A DNA stretch of 64,000 bases from Pachyseris speciosa. Lineage: Eukaryota > Cnidaria > Anthozoa > Scleractinia > Pachyseridae. Location: contig JAEMWC010000657.1 in the NCBI GenBank assembly GCA_016490735.1, positions 388,501-452,500 on the forward strand, in the 5' to 3' direction. Positions 24,179 to 36,300 of the stretch are shown one piece after another; the first letter of the stretch is position 1; the number at the start of each line of letters is the position of its first letter. The position numbers and the translations under genes were made by a program. The notes under the pieces were generated by a model. The model worked only from the letters and a program-made list of their open reading frames with translations, was not told the DNA's origin and searched no databases.

Positions 24179-27123
24179 TGTGGGAGCAGGTCAATTGTGG
24201 GTGCATATGTTCCCGTGAAAGAAATGAGTGTGAATGATATATGAAATATTATGAACTGCGGAAATGAAATCAAACGAAGAATGATCCTTGCATTGTGAAA
24301 CGGTTGGCAATTACCTCTGTTTTCTTATAAATATGAATCAACTATTAGACAGTATTATTACAATATAGTTCCATTATTTACCACGCCCTCTCCTTCCTAT
24401 TGTCTTGAACTGCATGGATTGTTTAGTTGTAAAGGGTACAATTTTCAAATATCTTAGTAAGGCATATTGACCCAATGCAAAAATGGCTGCCTTTAAATTA
24501 TTCTTTTGTTCATATTCAAAATAGCCTCACAAACCTCATTCATGATAACAAATTCTTTAGAATTTTGATCTCAAAAACGAGGTTAGTGAGGCTTTTTTGA
24601 ATACGAAGAAAATAATAATTTAAAGGCAGCCATTTTTGTGTAGGGTGTATAAGGATAGAGAAATCCAAGGGTTTTTCTAGAAAATAGCTACTTATGGTAT
24701 TATTTACTGAGATTTCAACCAAACAGTGCTTTGAAGAATTAAATTTAACATAGTAAAGAACCTGAAATTACATTGGGAAGGGATTGCAAAATGTAATGCT
24801 TGATATGGTATAGGGTAAGGGCTTCTATGACCCAGCAACATACCCTATCAAGAAATCACAGACTACGCCTCCCCCACCCCCTGTCTAAAAAGAGAAAAAA
24901 GAATGATGCAACTCCTAAACTTTAGACTGAAGGTCTAATCAACCAATCACACCACCCACTCAAGAATAGTAGCCAATAATAATCATTGTTCATCCTTCCC
25001 CACTCATTGAAAACCAGCCTCAGAATCATATTTTGCTTAAACTATCTAATAATACCTATCGCTGCTGCTAGAACACTTTGCTTTGTTCTTTTTATTGATG
25101 GTACAGATTGGAAATTCCTGTGAGGATTCTTCAAGTAACCTTTGTTTGGATGTTAAGAATAGCTTGATTCCAAAGGACTCATGGGAACAACTGTTATGGC
25201 CATTCTGTAAATGTCCAACTTCTTCAGTGCTAATGGTGAGAAGAAGATTTGTTAAGATCTTAAGTGCATGTACTAAAGCTGTTTTTTGTCTTATTTGCAC
25301 ACATTACCAGTATATCAGCTGTGTCAGACTACTTTATGACAGCTTTAATAGCATGTAAAAACTGTGGTTGGTCAAACACTGTCGATCTCTGTCTCTGCAA
25401 TTAAAGGTGACTCTATTCTAAAACATGAATCTCAAAAATAGGTTAACACTGTGGTTTTCTTAGTGAAAGTACCCTACATCTCCCAGTGGGTTACCAGGTA
25501 TGGTTAGTAAATTAGTATTGCAACAGCAGTTTATTAGTAATAAGCTGTAAATCTATTCACAGCTTCCAGTGTTAAAATATTACATTTAACATTACATTAC
25601 ATTACATTAAAAAATTAATTGCAAACATTGACAGTTCTGACATTTAAGGTTGCGCGGGACTTTTAATCTCATTATGTGTGTATTTATTTAAAGAGTATAT
25701 GCACAAACCATGCAACTGATTTCAACAATGCATGGAATATTCATGAGAAGCAGTTTTCAATTCTAAATTTATTCTAAATTCATTCAATGCATTGTGTGTT
25801 CGGTGTATTGCTAAATGCACGTGTGATTAAAATCTTGAAGTACGAACTTCTTGCACATTTTTTAATACATTAGTGGACTTGTTCGATCTTTGGAGATGGA
25901 AAATACTGCAATTTTGTGTCTGAGGTTTCATCATGGTTATAGAACTTCAGGAACTGATCTACCAGGGAGATAAACTTAGTATGCTATATTGTGATGTGAC
26001 AGAAGCAAAATTGCAGAAACAAACTTCACAAAAAAGATCAGACGCTTCAAAGTCTAAGTTTTTTTTATAGTTTTACTCCAATGGAAGCCAATAACTTTCA
26101 ACAAGTCTTGAAAAGGAGAGATCTGCTTCTGTCACATCACAGAAGAGGTTATCCTTTTTCACTAAGTAATAAAACCATTTGCTTTATGGTGCTTCTCAGT
26201 CGCAAAACTCGGACACAAACATTGCTTTTCCCAGTTCTAACTTAAGCAGCCTAAAATAATTATTGTCATAAATCGCAATCTGTCTATAAACCGACAATCA
26301 AGATGTAATTCAAACATCCACCAAGATCTGTGTCAAATTTCAGCAGAATCAACTCTCAAAATTCAGAGATTTTAAGTTTGGAAATGAAACACTTACCCTA
26401 AAAATTTGGCTCATAAATTTATTCATAAGCAAGTGTCCTGCACGACCTTAATATTTACCAGACATAGTTGTTGTCGAGAAATTTTGACAGCTTCTTTGCT
26501 ACATGTTGTTGAAATTCTGGTGTAATAAGCTCTGATGTCAAACAAGCAAGCTCTTCATCCTCCCGCCAATGTCTGCCACAAACAAAAATAAATAATTAAG
26601 TATAAATAGATAATTAATTGATTGATTGATAAACAAAAAGTATAACTCAAACTTTTTCATTTACAGATAACTGCAATTTTTGTTCCGAGAACTAATCCAT
26701 AGTGAAATCGCCAGCTTGATTTAAGCTTAAGACGTATGTATATTGCTGCACACTGTACATTGATTATCATTTTTAGTCACTCGACTCAGTGACTTGATGT
26801 TTAAACTTTGCACAATGACCCTCCCCATGGAGAATTACTTAGCAGTTTAGTCCTTCCCAAAAATACGAAAACTGACCTCAAACTTGGCTTGGTATGAAGC
26901 TTAGAGCTTCCTGGAAAATTTCCACTGTAGTTGCATTTTTGGGCGGATTTAGCAACCTCTGGAAACAGGAAAGAAAGAAAAAAACTTTGCGTTTAGACCT
27001 TTCCTAGCAACAATTTTATGTTCTCTTTAATATTCACAAGACATAGAAATTACCAGAGTCAACGATATCAGCAATAGCTGCAAATTTCTCCAAATCTTCA
27101 TCTGAACTACTCGTGGAAGCCAT
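22282..27123 (-). CDS. CUSTOS: CUSTOS homologue, six exons
   Basis: CUSTOS (human C12orf43) is described in vertebrates as a nuclear-envelope-associated modulator of beta-catenin/Wnt signalling. Exons on the minus strand are 27123-27054, 26958-26877, 26572-26459, 25229-25056, 23408-23338 and 22382-22282; all junctions are GT..AG with consistent phase, giving 203 residues (human 262). Matches to human by eye: an N-terminal SSSDEDLEK acidic block, PEFQQHVAKKLSKFLD (human PEFRAHVAKKL..LLD), FGIKLFLTS (human DGFRLFFTS), then SSSSDSDTDEEELSRLTEAA (human SEDSDEEWRRCREAA), and a Lys-rich tail. The final exon reads VSNESKGEVEGQMNK, then poly-Lys, and stops at TAG 22284-22282. In an overlapping -1 frame the same exon gives a longer, more natural Lys/His tail ending at TGA 22219-22217, so the true C terminus is uncertain. 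Intron 4 holds a tandem tRNA-like repeat and a MITE. The gene is divergent from TMEM134. Confidence 0.85.
22503..22519 (+). repeat. Poly-G run (17 G)
   Basis: A homopolymer inside the last CUSTOS intron, near the 3' splice site of the final exon. Such runs are prone to sequencing error and can form quadruplex DNA. A shorter G run occurs at about 55797-55809. Confidence 0.9.
23636..23708 (-). pseudogene. tRNA-Thr-like pseudogene in tandem unit 1
   Basis: On the minus strand the acceptor arms GGCTTCA and TGAAGCC pair perfectly. The D arm GCTC..GAGC and the B box GTTCAAACCCC are present, for a length of 73 bases. The anticodon stem does not pair and the base before the GGT anticodon is C where T is needed, so a working tRNA-Thr is unlikely. 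The second copy, 24114-24173, has lost the B-box region. Confidence 0.65.
23733..23944. mobile_element. GAAGGGCT-family MITE, copy 1 (212 bp)
   Basis: The ends are inverted copies: GAAGGGCTGGGGGCATAAAC on the left and its near-complement on the right. The element is flanked by a 4-bp AATT duplication (23729-23732, 23945-23948). Tandem unit 2 of the host repeat shows the empty site, GGTCAATTGTGGG, so both ends and the duplication are directly supported. The interior contains TTATTTCTCGAAAACG and CAATGTTTTTGAATC. Confidence 0.9.
24476..24642. repeat. Foldback element in CUSTOS intron 4
   Basis: CAAAAATGGCTGCCTTTAAA on the left (24477 on) and its complement on the right (about 24618-24640), with a second inverted pair ATAGCCTCAC / GTGAGGCTTT inside. 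About 165 bp, non-coding. Confidence 0.75.
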
Positions 27124-27340
27124 TTTGAACGAACGAACAACAAACCCCAGGGACTCCTGGTCGAATCTGTGTTTTTCTTGATAAAGAGGCTACCTCGACC
27201 TAGTCTTTCGACCTAAAAGAGGCTGCTGTCAAAAACAACATGGAGGTCAATGATTAGCTTTCCTGAAGTTAAAACGTTTGTTCGATTAGATCTTTTCAAA
27301 ACATGGTTTAATCCAGCAAAATTTTGAAATATAAGTAGCC
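27124..27340. promoter_or_regulatory. Putative bidirectional promoter, CUSTOS / TMEM134-like
   Basis: Only 217 bp separate the two divergent start codons, so both 5' UTRs and both core promoters must fit here unless upstream non-coding exons exist. I see no clear TATA box. This is inference from gene order; no transcript data are available. Confidence 0.6.
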
Positions 27341-30300
27341 ATGGCTTCAAACATAAAGTACGGCGTGAGGAATGAGCTGTTCGATTCTGCATCGGATGAC
27401 GAAGATAGCGACGTTTCCGATATAGCAACGCGCACTAAAGTAACTCACACGAAGAAGAAGAAGACAAGAATGCCGCGGCCGATTGAGCCGAAAGTTCAAG
27501 TGCAGAACGAACAAGAAGCTGTCGGAAGGAGCGGCGAAGTAAGTGAAGACAGAGATCTAGGCTATGGAGGTATATGGTCAGGAAATAAGGTAAAACTTGG
27601 CGCGAAGTTAGTGCACAAAATTCTGAATTAATTGCTTATGAGTTTTTCTAATTTGCTCATCCTTTGACTCAACGCACTACGATTGCTGAATGTTTAACAA
27701 TCTCTCAGTGTTGCCTCAAACCAGAAACGGTCAGCTTGGTCTTTGAGGTATCTTCTTACTTTCTTTCTATTCTTGTATAAAGTGTTCTTTATTTATTTAT
27801 GACTAACAAGTCGTGGGCGTGAAATAAATCTGTATTCCTGATCGATATACTCAGCGTGCCAAATTCCACGACTTGAACTAACCTTTTAAAAATAATTTGA
27901 AAACTGAAATTTTATTCCTCACTAATGCTACTTTTATAGATTGATCGTTCTTTTCTACGACTCTCAAGTCTAACTTCCTTGCTTCCATGACTATATATCT
28001 CCATACAGCTAATCTGTGATTAATTTTAGTCATCAATAAACTTTCATTAACTTGCTAATGTAATCTCTATTCCTTCTTTATGTGTGGTTACTGAAACATT
28101 CGTCTCTTATATAATTTATATTTGAATTACATAGAAGCGAAAAAAAAAATGTTTCTAACTTTCAAAGGGGCTTGGGTTCGTTGGCTTTGATGTGATACCT
28201 ATATATGCATGTACTTGTGTTTTTTTTGTCTTGGGGAGGTACTCCTGAATTTGGGGGATGGGGATTTGCCCAGTTGGACTCTGAAATCATGTTCTAAATC
28301 TTGTCCAACTGCTTTTCTCAATCCTATTGTAGACTACATATAAATACTCTCGACAGCAGGTGTCTGTATTGTGTTTTAATCTCCTAATGTTGGTTATGAA
28401 GTCCAAGTGTTGCAATGAGATATTACATGTTCTCCAACAGCATAGAAGTCAAGGGAGTGGGTGCAGTTGCTGAGTATTTATATGCCCTGTTTCTTGGTTC
28501 CTGTGGCCCTCTGTTGTGTAATCTCTGCCTCAGCTAAAATGTAGAATACCTTGCAGTTCATTTACATGCCATGGATAAAGACTTGGTCCTTTTAATTTCG
28601 AGCTTGGAAACAAATAATTATGTTAATTTGTGTATGTTGTTCAAAATGCATTACCCTGTTGATTTCTTCTGTGCTCCAAATACAGATTTTAACCTTACCT
28701 TCGTATTATTGAATGAATGCTGTGTTACTTTCTCTCTCCAATCTGTGCGCCATTTTCTCGTAACATTTTCTCCCTTTTTTTCTTGGATTCCACTTTTAAT
28801 TTTTTCATGGATTCTTGCAGACACAATTTTTAATTATATCTTTTGACCACACTGTTATGAGTGTGGACTAGATTTGAAATGAATTAGTTGAAATATCTCT
28901 TTCTCTGTTAGAATACGGGCTCCAATATCATGATTTACTTAGCCAACGTAATCACATGCATAACCGCAGCGCTTTTAGTAGTTTAGTTTTGGCTTATCTG
29001 TACAATAGCAGAGAAACCGCTCAGGATATTGCCATAGTTTGTATAGTGGTATTTTGCCAAGTATGTAGACCCGCCTTTATTTGATTGTATAAAAGTAAGT
29101 GTTATATTCAATAAAAATCAGTTGTTACTCCTACTTGTGTGATGCGTATGCTCTTCTTGTAACATGACGACATCAGTAAACCTAACATTCTCATTTAAGA
29201 AAGCAGTGTTTCTCAATTTTTAGTGTGAATTATTTATGTCAAGAGTTCTTGAAATTGAATTTATAGTAAAAGCTATGTGATGAAATGCTGTTTCTTTGTT
29301 CTCACTCTAGGTATCACAATGTGATGCATGGGAAAACTAAAACACATTTTGTGTTTACTAGACAAAAAGAAAGATAGCAGATCACTTAAATTCAATTTGA
29401 TACAACAACGAATAATGTATATATTTATTAATAATTTGGAATATTGCTTACCGGTACTAGTGATCTGTCATTTGACCATCTGTTTTGAACCCTTAAAAGA
29501 CTAAGGGGAGCAAAACATTCTATAATCAGAGATGATAAAGAATGGTGATCACATTGAGTTCTTACGTACTACAAATTGAAAGCAACTATTCTGCAACACT
29601 CTCACTAGAGAAACACATTTCATGCAGTTTTAATTCTTAAGGCTGTTTAAGTACAGTGTCCATGCAAGGATTGTGAGATTGTAAAATCTGAGACTAACTT
29701 ACCATAGTGTGGAAAGACATTTAAAATCCGGAAAATTGAATTATTTTCAATTAGTCACAGTTTGTCTCCTGTACAGAGATGAAATTACATTTAGAAAGAA
29801 AGAAACCTATTTTACACCAGATAAATGCAAGGTAATTTGTACCTTGACAAAGATATTTTTGGGAACATTTTAAACATATTCTTCCCCTTTGGATGTTTAT
29901 AATAGATGACATATTATCACTGTTTCTCTGAACAAGATGAACAATTAAAATGTTTATGTTCTTGGGAGGTAGACTGCGCCATAGTTTGCATTGTTGTTTA
30001 GTTACCATCATTAGCTTGCAAAGCTTGGCGCATTATGCATGCTGTCATTTAGTTTGCTTCATTGTTTTGCTCTGTATGCACGCTGTTGTTTAGTTAGCCT
30101 CATTGTCTCTCAGTTCGTGCATAATTAGCTGGCTACCTTTGTTACCGCTTTGCTAGTTTCGTTTGATTTGCATTTGCTACTTACCTTCAGTGAATAAACA
30201 TGTTCTCTCTTGCTTGGAGTTTGCACTCAACTTACTGACGTGGTGGCAGTGCTACATTCCCAAAGAACCCACAGAGGCAAGGATGTCAAATTGTTCTTCG

Positions 30301-33300
30301 TTTTTAGCCATCTCTCTGAGCAATCAAGCCAGAATTTGTGAACCATAGTGATGACTTCACAAAGAGCACCAAAACAGTGGTCACTTTCTTCGAATGAAAC
30401 TATCACTTCCATCGAAGCCTGGGAAAACAATTTAAAGTGCATCCTGTTCCTCCACCCAAACTTTGCAGACTTCATTACTGATGGATCATTGTGGGGTAAA
30501 AAAACAAATGCTACACCTCTACATGGTTTCTCCGTCGATCCTGAATCTGTTCCAGCAGCAAGAAGTAGGACTGCTGCTCAAAAGGTAACACATTTGGAAC
30601 TGATGCTTGGTCTAATAATTATTGCGAATTACACCCCTATTATTTCCTGGAACTCAAGCGTCAAGAATTCTACTTCTATCAACGGTGTTTGGCAAATGAT
30701 CTGACAACATTATGGCTTGTAATTAATGTTTATTGGATCTCATGTACTTTTCTGTGAAGCCTGAACAGCGTCCCGAGGATTTATTCCAAAGTTTAATGAC
30801 CTTTATTGAGGACAACCTTCTCACTACATCCAGCGGAATCACTCATCATGGTGAGATCCCTGTCACTGATGAGGAACTATCTCCATCCCTCGAGAACTTT
30901 ATTGTTCTTACATGGTTTAATATGGTTACTCCATCCCAGCCTTCCGTGGCTTGTGAAACAGCGTTACAGAACCGAGTTACGTAGTAGATTGTTGGCCTCT
31001 GTGAAGCCTGAGATCTCTCAAGCTCTCGAGTTGTTGCTTGATGAGCTCCGCACCAGTGATGAGTCTAAGGTATTATGCTCTGCTCCTCCAACTGATCATC
31101 ACTCTTTCTCTGCCCAAGCAGAGTGCTGTGAAGTCATGTCTTCTCTAACAGCAGGCTGGTCGCCTGGAGTTTCGGTCTCATATCCTCAGCAGTTGCAAGT
31201 TTCTTCCCGATCCTGACTGTCTCTTCCTGTCCAAGATTCACCAGGTGGCTGGTCATGAATTAGATGAGAGTAGTTACAATTACCAGTACAGCCTTGATCA
31301 GGCAGGTCCTTCAGATTTCCAAGAATTCTCAAATATGCAGGCCTGTTCCTCTGGAGTCCTACCTACTATGGAACCTCCTGTCACTCATTGCATTTATGTC
31401 TCCCAGTTTCCATTCCTTCATGCCTTTTACCGTCATCACCCTTACGTCTTACAATCAACACAGCGCAGAAACTAATATGATGAGAGCTTCTCTAGCTAGG
31501 CATATTGGTGCCATGGTGACTAAAAGCTCCCAGACTGCTTTGCAGGCTGTTAACCATAGTTGGTGAGACCCGCCTTCCTCTGTTTTGTCATGGCAGATCT
31601 CTTACTCTGGAAGCTCTCGTCGAACATCTTGACATAGATATACTGGCTGGAAGGCCCTCCATGACTTCCAATGACATCACTGTCTGCCCCACTAAAAGTC
31701 TGATCATCATCACTGGGTGTGATGTGGCATCCTATGGATGTTCCCAAAGTCCTCATTCCCACTATGCTGTCAGAGCCTACGTGCTCCAAACATTAAGACC
31801 ACCAGGCTGGGTCAGTTCCTTGAAATGATGCCCCTTCAGAGCTGCTTAAAGATTCCACAATTGCCACCTAGCCCATATGGACTTGGTTTATTCTAGTCAC
31901 CTCAAACCTACTCATACCTGGCCTCAGCCTGACATCGTCCAAGCCATTGGTGGTAAGCTGAGACTTCTCAACAATACAGAGGAGCCCCTGCTTGTCCGTA
32001 AGAATGACCATTTACAGAGTGTATGCCAAGCTCATGTATAACTTTTCTGGAATCTCCCACAGAGCCCTTCTCAATCCAAGCCGCCAGGCTGTCTCCCAAG
32101 TTTACAGCTCCTCCCTCTTCTCCTGTTGAGTCTGTACATGTAAACCCAGACAGTTTATTGTCCTCCTCTGAGAAAGCTACATTCATTTTGCTCCTGAGGG
32201 AATTTCAATTGGTCTTCGATTCCTGTATCTCTGGTTATAACGGAGCTGCTGGTCTGATTGAAGGAGTTGTGAATATGGGTCCTGTCAAGCCTCCCCAGCA
32301 CAAAGGGTGTTCCCTCAGTACTCCCATGACCAACTTGACCTGCTTCAAACCAAATTTGATGAACTTGAGGCTCAAGGTGTGTTCCACCAACCAGAAGATT
32401 TAAAGGTCGTAGTTGAGTATTTAATCCATCCTTCTTAGTGAAGAAGAGGAATGGCTGGTTGCACTTGGTCACAGCCTTAACTGACGTAGGCCACTATAGC
32501 AAACCTTAGCTCTCCCTAATGCCGGATGTGGACTCCACCCTTCTCAAGATTGCTTACTGGAAGTTCATCATAGTCTCTGATTTGTCCCAGGCATTCTACC
32601 AAATCCCCCTCACAAAGAATTCCTTGAACTATTGTGGCGTGGTCACTCCCTTCAAAGGTTTTTGCGCCTGCACGCGCTGTGCCATGGGAATCCCCGATTC
32701 TGAGACAGCCCTTGAGTAGCTAATGTGCTGCATTCTGGGTGATCTTCTTCAGGAGGGTTGTGTTGCTAAGATTACTGACAATTTGTATTGCGGTGGCAAC
32801 ACTCATCAGGAGCTCCTTACAAACTGGTGGAAGGTCCTCTCGGCTCTGGATCGCTGCAACCTTCGCCTCTCTCCTGCGAAAACCATAATCTGCCCAGCCT
32901 CAACCACCATTCTCGGTTGGATATGGTCTCAATGCTCGACCCATGCATCCCCCACCATATAGCTGTGCTGGCTACTTGCGAGCCCCCCAAGAACGTCTGT
33001 GGTCTCCGTGTTTTTGTTGGTTCCTACAAAATGCTTGGTCGGGTCCTAAGTGGAGCTGCTAAGCTCCTCACCCCTCTCGAGTCCCTTACGGCTGGCTATC
33101 AATCTCAGGATACAATTTCCTGGTGTTTTTCCTGGTGTGTTTCCACTCCTGTCAAGAAGCGCTCACTTCTAACAGATCCATCACTCTTCCCAAGCCTGGT
33201 GATCAGCTCTGGATCGTGACCGATGGTTCTGTCAAGATAAATGGCCTTGGTGCCACTCTTTATGTACTTCGTGACCAAAAGCTTCACCTTGCCAGATATT

Positions 33301-36300
33301 TCAGTGCCAAGTTTAAAAAACATCAAACTTCCTGGTTGCCATGTGAAATAGAGGTGTTTTCTATTGCGGCCGCTGTCAAGCATTTCGCTCCTTATATAAT
33401 TCAATCCAAGTCTAAGACTTACGTACTGACTGATAGCAAGCCGTATGTCCAGGCCTTTGACAAGCTCTGTCGTGGCCAGTTCTCCTCAAGTCCTTGAGTG
33501 ACTTCGTTCTTATCATCTGTTAGCTGTTACCAATTCATGCTGCTCCACTTGGCTGGTTCTGCGAACCAGCCTTCTGACTTCGCTAGTCATAATGCTCCAG
33601 CCTGTAACAACCCTTGCTGCCAAGTCTGTTCATTTGTATCCAAAGCTGAAGACCTGGCTGTTTGTTCCATAATATGGGACAAACAGCCAGGTCTGTTATT
33701 TGTTCATGATGCGTTATCGGGGAAGACGTCCCTCCCTTTCACAAGCCACTCCACCTGGCTTCAATCGCGGCTAGAGTGCCCTGACTTGAGGCATGCCCAC
33801 TCTCATCTTAAGCACCTGGCACTTGCCTGTCAAAGAAGCTGACAAACATCAAAGATGTCAGGCGTTTCCTGAACTTGGTCTCCATTTCCCGTGACAGCCT
33901 GCTTGGTGTAAAACGTGATGAACCTTTCGCTGCGTCTTGCAAATGTATGGTAATCCCACGCTCTTTCGTCGATGGGTTCCTAAAGTCCCCTCCAGTCTTT
34001 TTGAACAGTCAACTTCAGGTCCCCCTGGCGGCTTTGGTATTTCCTTTGCCGCAGACGTCTTAAAGCACTACCGTCAGCTAGTACTTGTCGTCCACGAGAC
34101 TTCCATGTCCTTCACTTCTTCCTGCTTGCCGGATGATCAACATTGTGAATCCATTTGCTCTGGTCTCCTCCGATTGTGCCTTAAGCTATGCCCTCTGTCT
34201 GGCTCCCTTTCCATCATAAGGGTAGATCCCGCTCCTTGCTTCGCTTCTCTGGACAGTGACAAAATCCTTAATAGGCAGTATGGCTTTGCTGTAGAAGTCG
34301 GTCATGTCAAAAATCCAAACAAGAATCCTGTGACAGAGAAATGCATCAACAAACTTGGCAATGAGCTTCTCCGTATTTGTCCTGAGGGTGGTGCAATTAC
34401 TCCTCTCTCCTTAGCTGTGGCGACTGCCAACCTCAACACCCGTATCCATAACAGAGGTTTGTCTGCCCGCGAGATGTGGCTCCAGCATTACCAGTTCACC
34501 AACACACGGATCCCTTTTTCTGACCTCCAAGTTGTTCAACATCAGCACTCCTTGCAGCTCAGTAACCATCCCGCTAGTGAGAGATCCAAAGCCCCTGGAA
34601 GCTGTCCTTGTCCTGCCTGCCATGCCCGTTCAGGTCGGTGATTTGGTTTACATCACTTCTGATGGCTCCAAGACACATGCCCGCAATCAGTATCAGAGCC
34701 TGTCTTCTCATCTGTAGATGCTGGTCCACGCCGGTCTAGCCGTTCAACTTGTCATCTGGCTTACCTCAAGGACTATGCTACTTAACTGTCCCTACAAACT
34801 CTGTGGATGACGTCCCACTAGTAGTTGGCAATGTTGTAATACTCAATTTATGTATTAACCTCTAGCTCTTTGTATCTGCATGTTTACTACCAATCCACAG
34901 CCTAGCTTTGCTTTATGTTTGTTGCTCATCTACCTCGGTGAGCAGAGTCAGGAAGAAGTCATGCCATAGTTTGCATTGTTGTTTAGTTACCATCATTAGC
35001 TTGCAAAGCTTGGCGCATTATGCATGCTGTCATTTAGTTTGCTTCATTGTTTCGCTCTGTATGCACGCTGTTATTTAGTTAGCCTCATTGTCTCTTGGTT
35101 CACGCATAATTAGCTGGCTACCTTTGTTACCCCTTTGCTAGCTCCAGTTGATTTGCATTTGCTACTTGTGTTTGGCGAATAAACGTCTTCTCTCTTGTTC
35201 GGAGTTTCAACTCAACTTACTGATGCTGGGTTTACAAACATAACATAGCTTTGCCATACGTGTACTCAGATTGGCTCAGATTTTGCTAGTTTTTTTAATG
35301 GAGGACCTCTGTGAAAACCAGGAGTTTATGTGACGGCCACTTCCTCCTAAAATAGTTTATTGTTGCTTTTATTATTCTAGTATTATTTAAATTGAAAATT
35401 AACAGTGAACAAAAGGAACAATGTTTTGATGATCTCATGATGCCATTGTCAAGTTCAAATGAAGGGCAGTTTATGCCCCAGCCCTTCATGAAGTTAAGCT
35501 CATTTGTATGCGTACCTTATTAATATTCATATGTGAATTATGTGAACATTGTGAAGAGTAAAACTAAAACTTGACGTGAAATGATGGATGGGTAGAAAGG
35601 ATTGTTTGATAGTGTGATGTAGACTATAAATTTGGTGGTTAAAACATCGATTAAGCTCATCGGATATGAAACTTACGTGAGTGCTGGAGCTGTGGATCGC
35701 TACTTATTATTATAAACTGCATTATCGGTTTGCCTTCCCGCCTGGTGATCGAAAGACGTCATGAAAAGTCTGGAGATCCGCAAGTTTTTAACGCTTCTGA
35801 AAGAATCCAGTTAGCGTTTTCTCTGTGCTTACCAAATCACGATGAGATATAAGCTTAAGTTGACTGTCGGGTTTTCGAGTACAGAGTAGAAGCCAGGCGG
35901 GAAAGTCTGAAAACAACTCTTGTCTCAAAAAGTGGCGCGTCGTTGCTAGTCTTGGTCAATTTCTCAAAGGTTGCCGTGCTGAAAGCTTGGAAAGTGAGAG
36001 TGGTTTTTGGACTTTAGGCGAAAAGTACATATGTTTGAAGAGTCTTGTTGTTCATGCTTGGAGCAGACAATGATCCCAGAATTCATTGCAGTCATTGGGG
36101 CAGATTATTACTTGTTTTCAGTTAAAACTCTACCTCATCAAATGACTTTGAAAACTGTCTAGCTGCTGCACCGAGGTTTCTATTGTTCATTAATTTTGAA
36201 GAGCGCATTTTTAATTTTGAAACCACTCATGAAATGAAATCCCAGCTTGCTTTTACTGTTAGCTGTGAAATAGTTGGTCGAAACCAATCCTAAAACTTCG

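Larger units (their letters stand above)
23505..24300 (-). repeat. Tandem repeat of a tRNA-Thr-derived unit, about 2.3 copies
   Basis: Unit 1 (about 23505-23980) and unit 2 (about 23985-24230) share, in order, ATGAATCATATATGAACTG, GAAATGAAATCAAATGAAG, AATGATCCTTGCAGTTGTG, the tRNA-like segment, GGAGCAGGTCAATT and CATATGTTCCCGTGAAAG. A third partial copy follows to about 24300. Unit 1 carries an inserted MITE (23733-23944) that unit 2 lacks. The whole array lies in CUSTOS intron 4. Confidence 0.85.
29977..35225 (+). mobile_element. Decayed Ty3/Gypsy-like LTR retrotransposon
   Basis: Two direct LTRs of about 264 bp (29977-30240 and 34962-35225) bracket gag, protease/RT, RNase H and integrase relics in that order on the plus strand, the Gypsy arrangement. 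A primer-binding-type sequence TGGTGGCAGTGC starts at 30241, immediately after the 5' LTR. A purine run GGAAGAAG precedes the 3' LTR. The coding region is broken by many stops and frameshifts, no target duplication is apparent and the LTRs differ at over a dozen sites, so the copy is old and dead. It sits in TMEM134-like intron 1, in the sense orientation. Confidence 0.88.

Noticed and set aside
30348..34641. Host gene in the TMEM134-like intron
   Set aside because: All coding remnants belong to gag, RT, RNase H and integrase between two matching LTRs.
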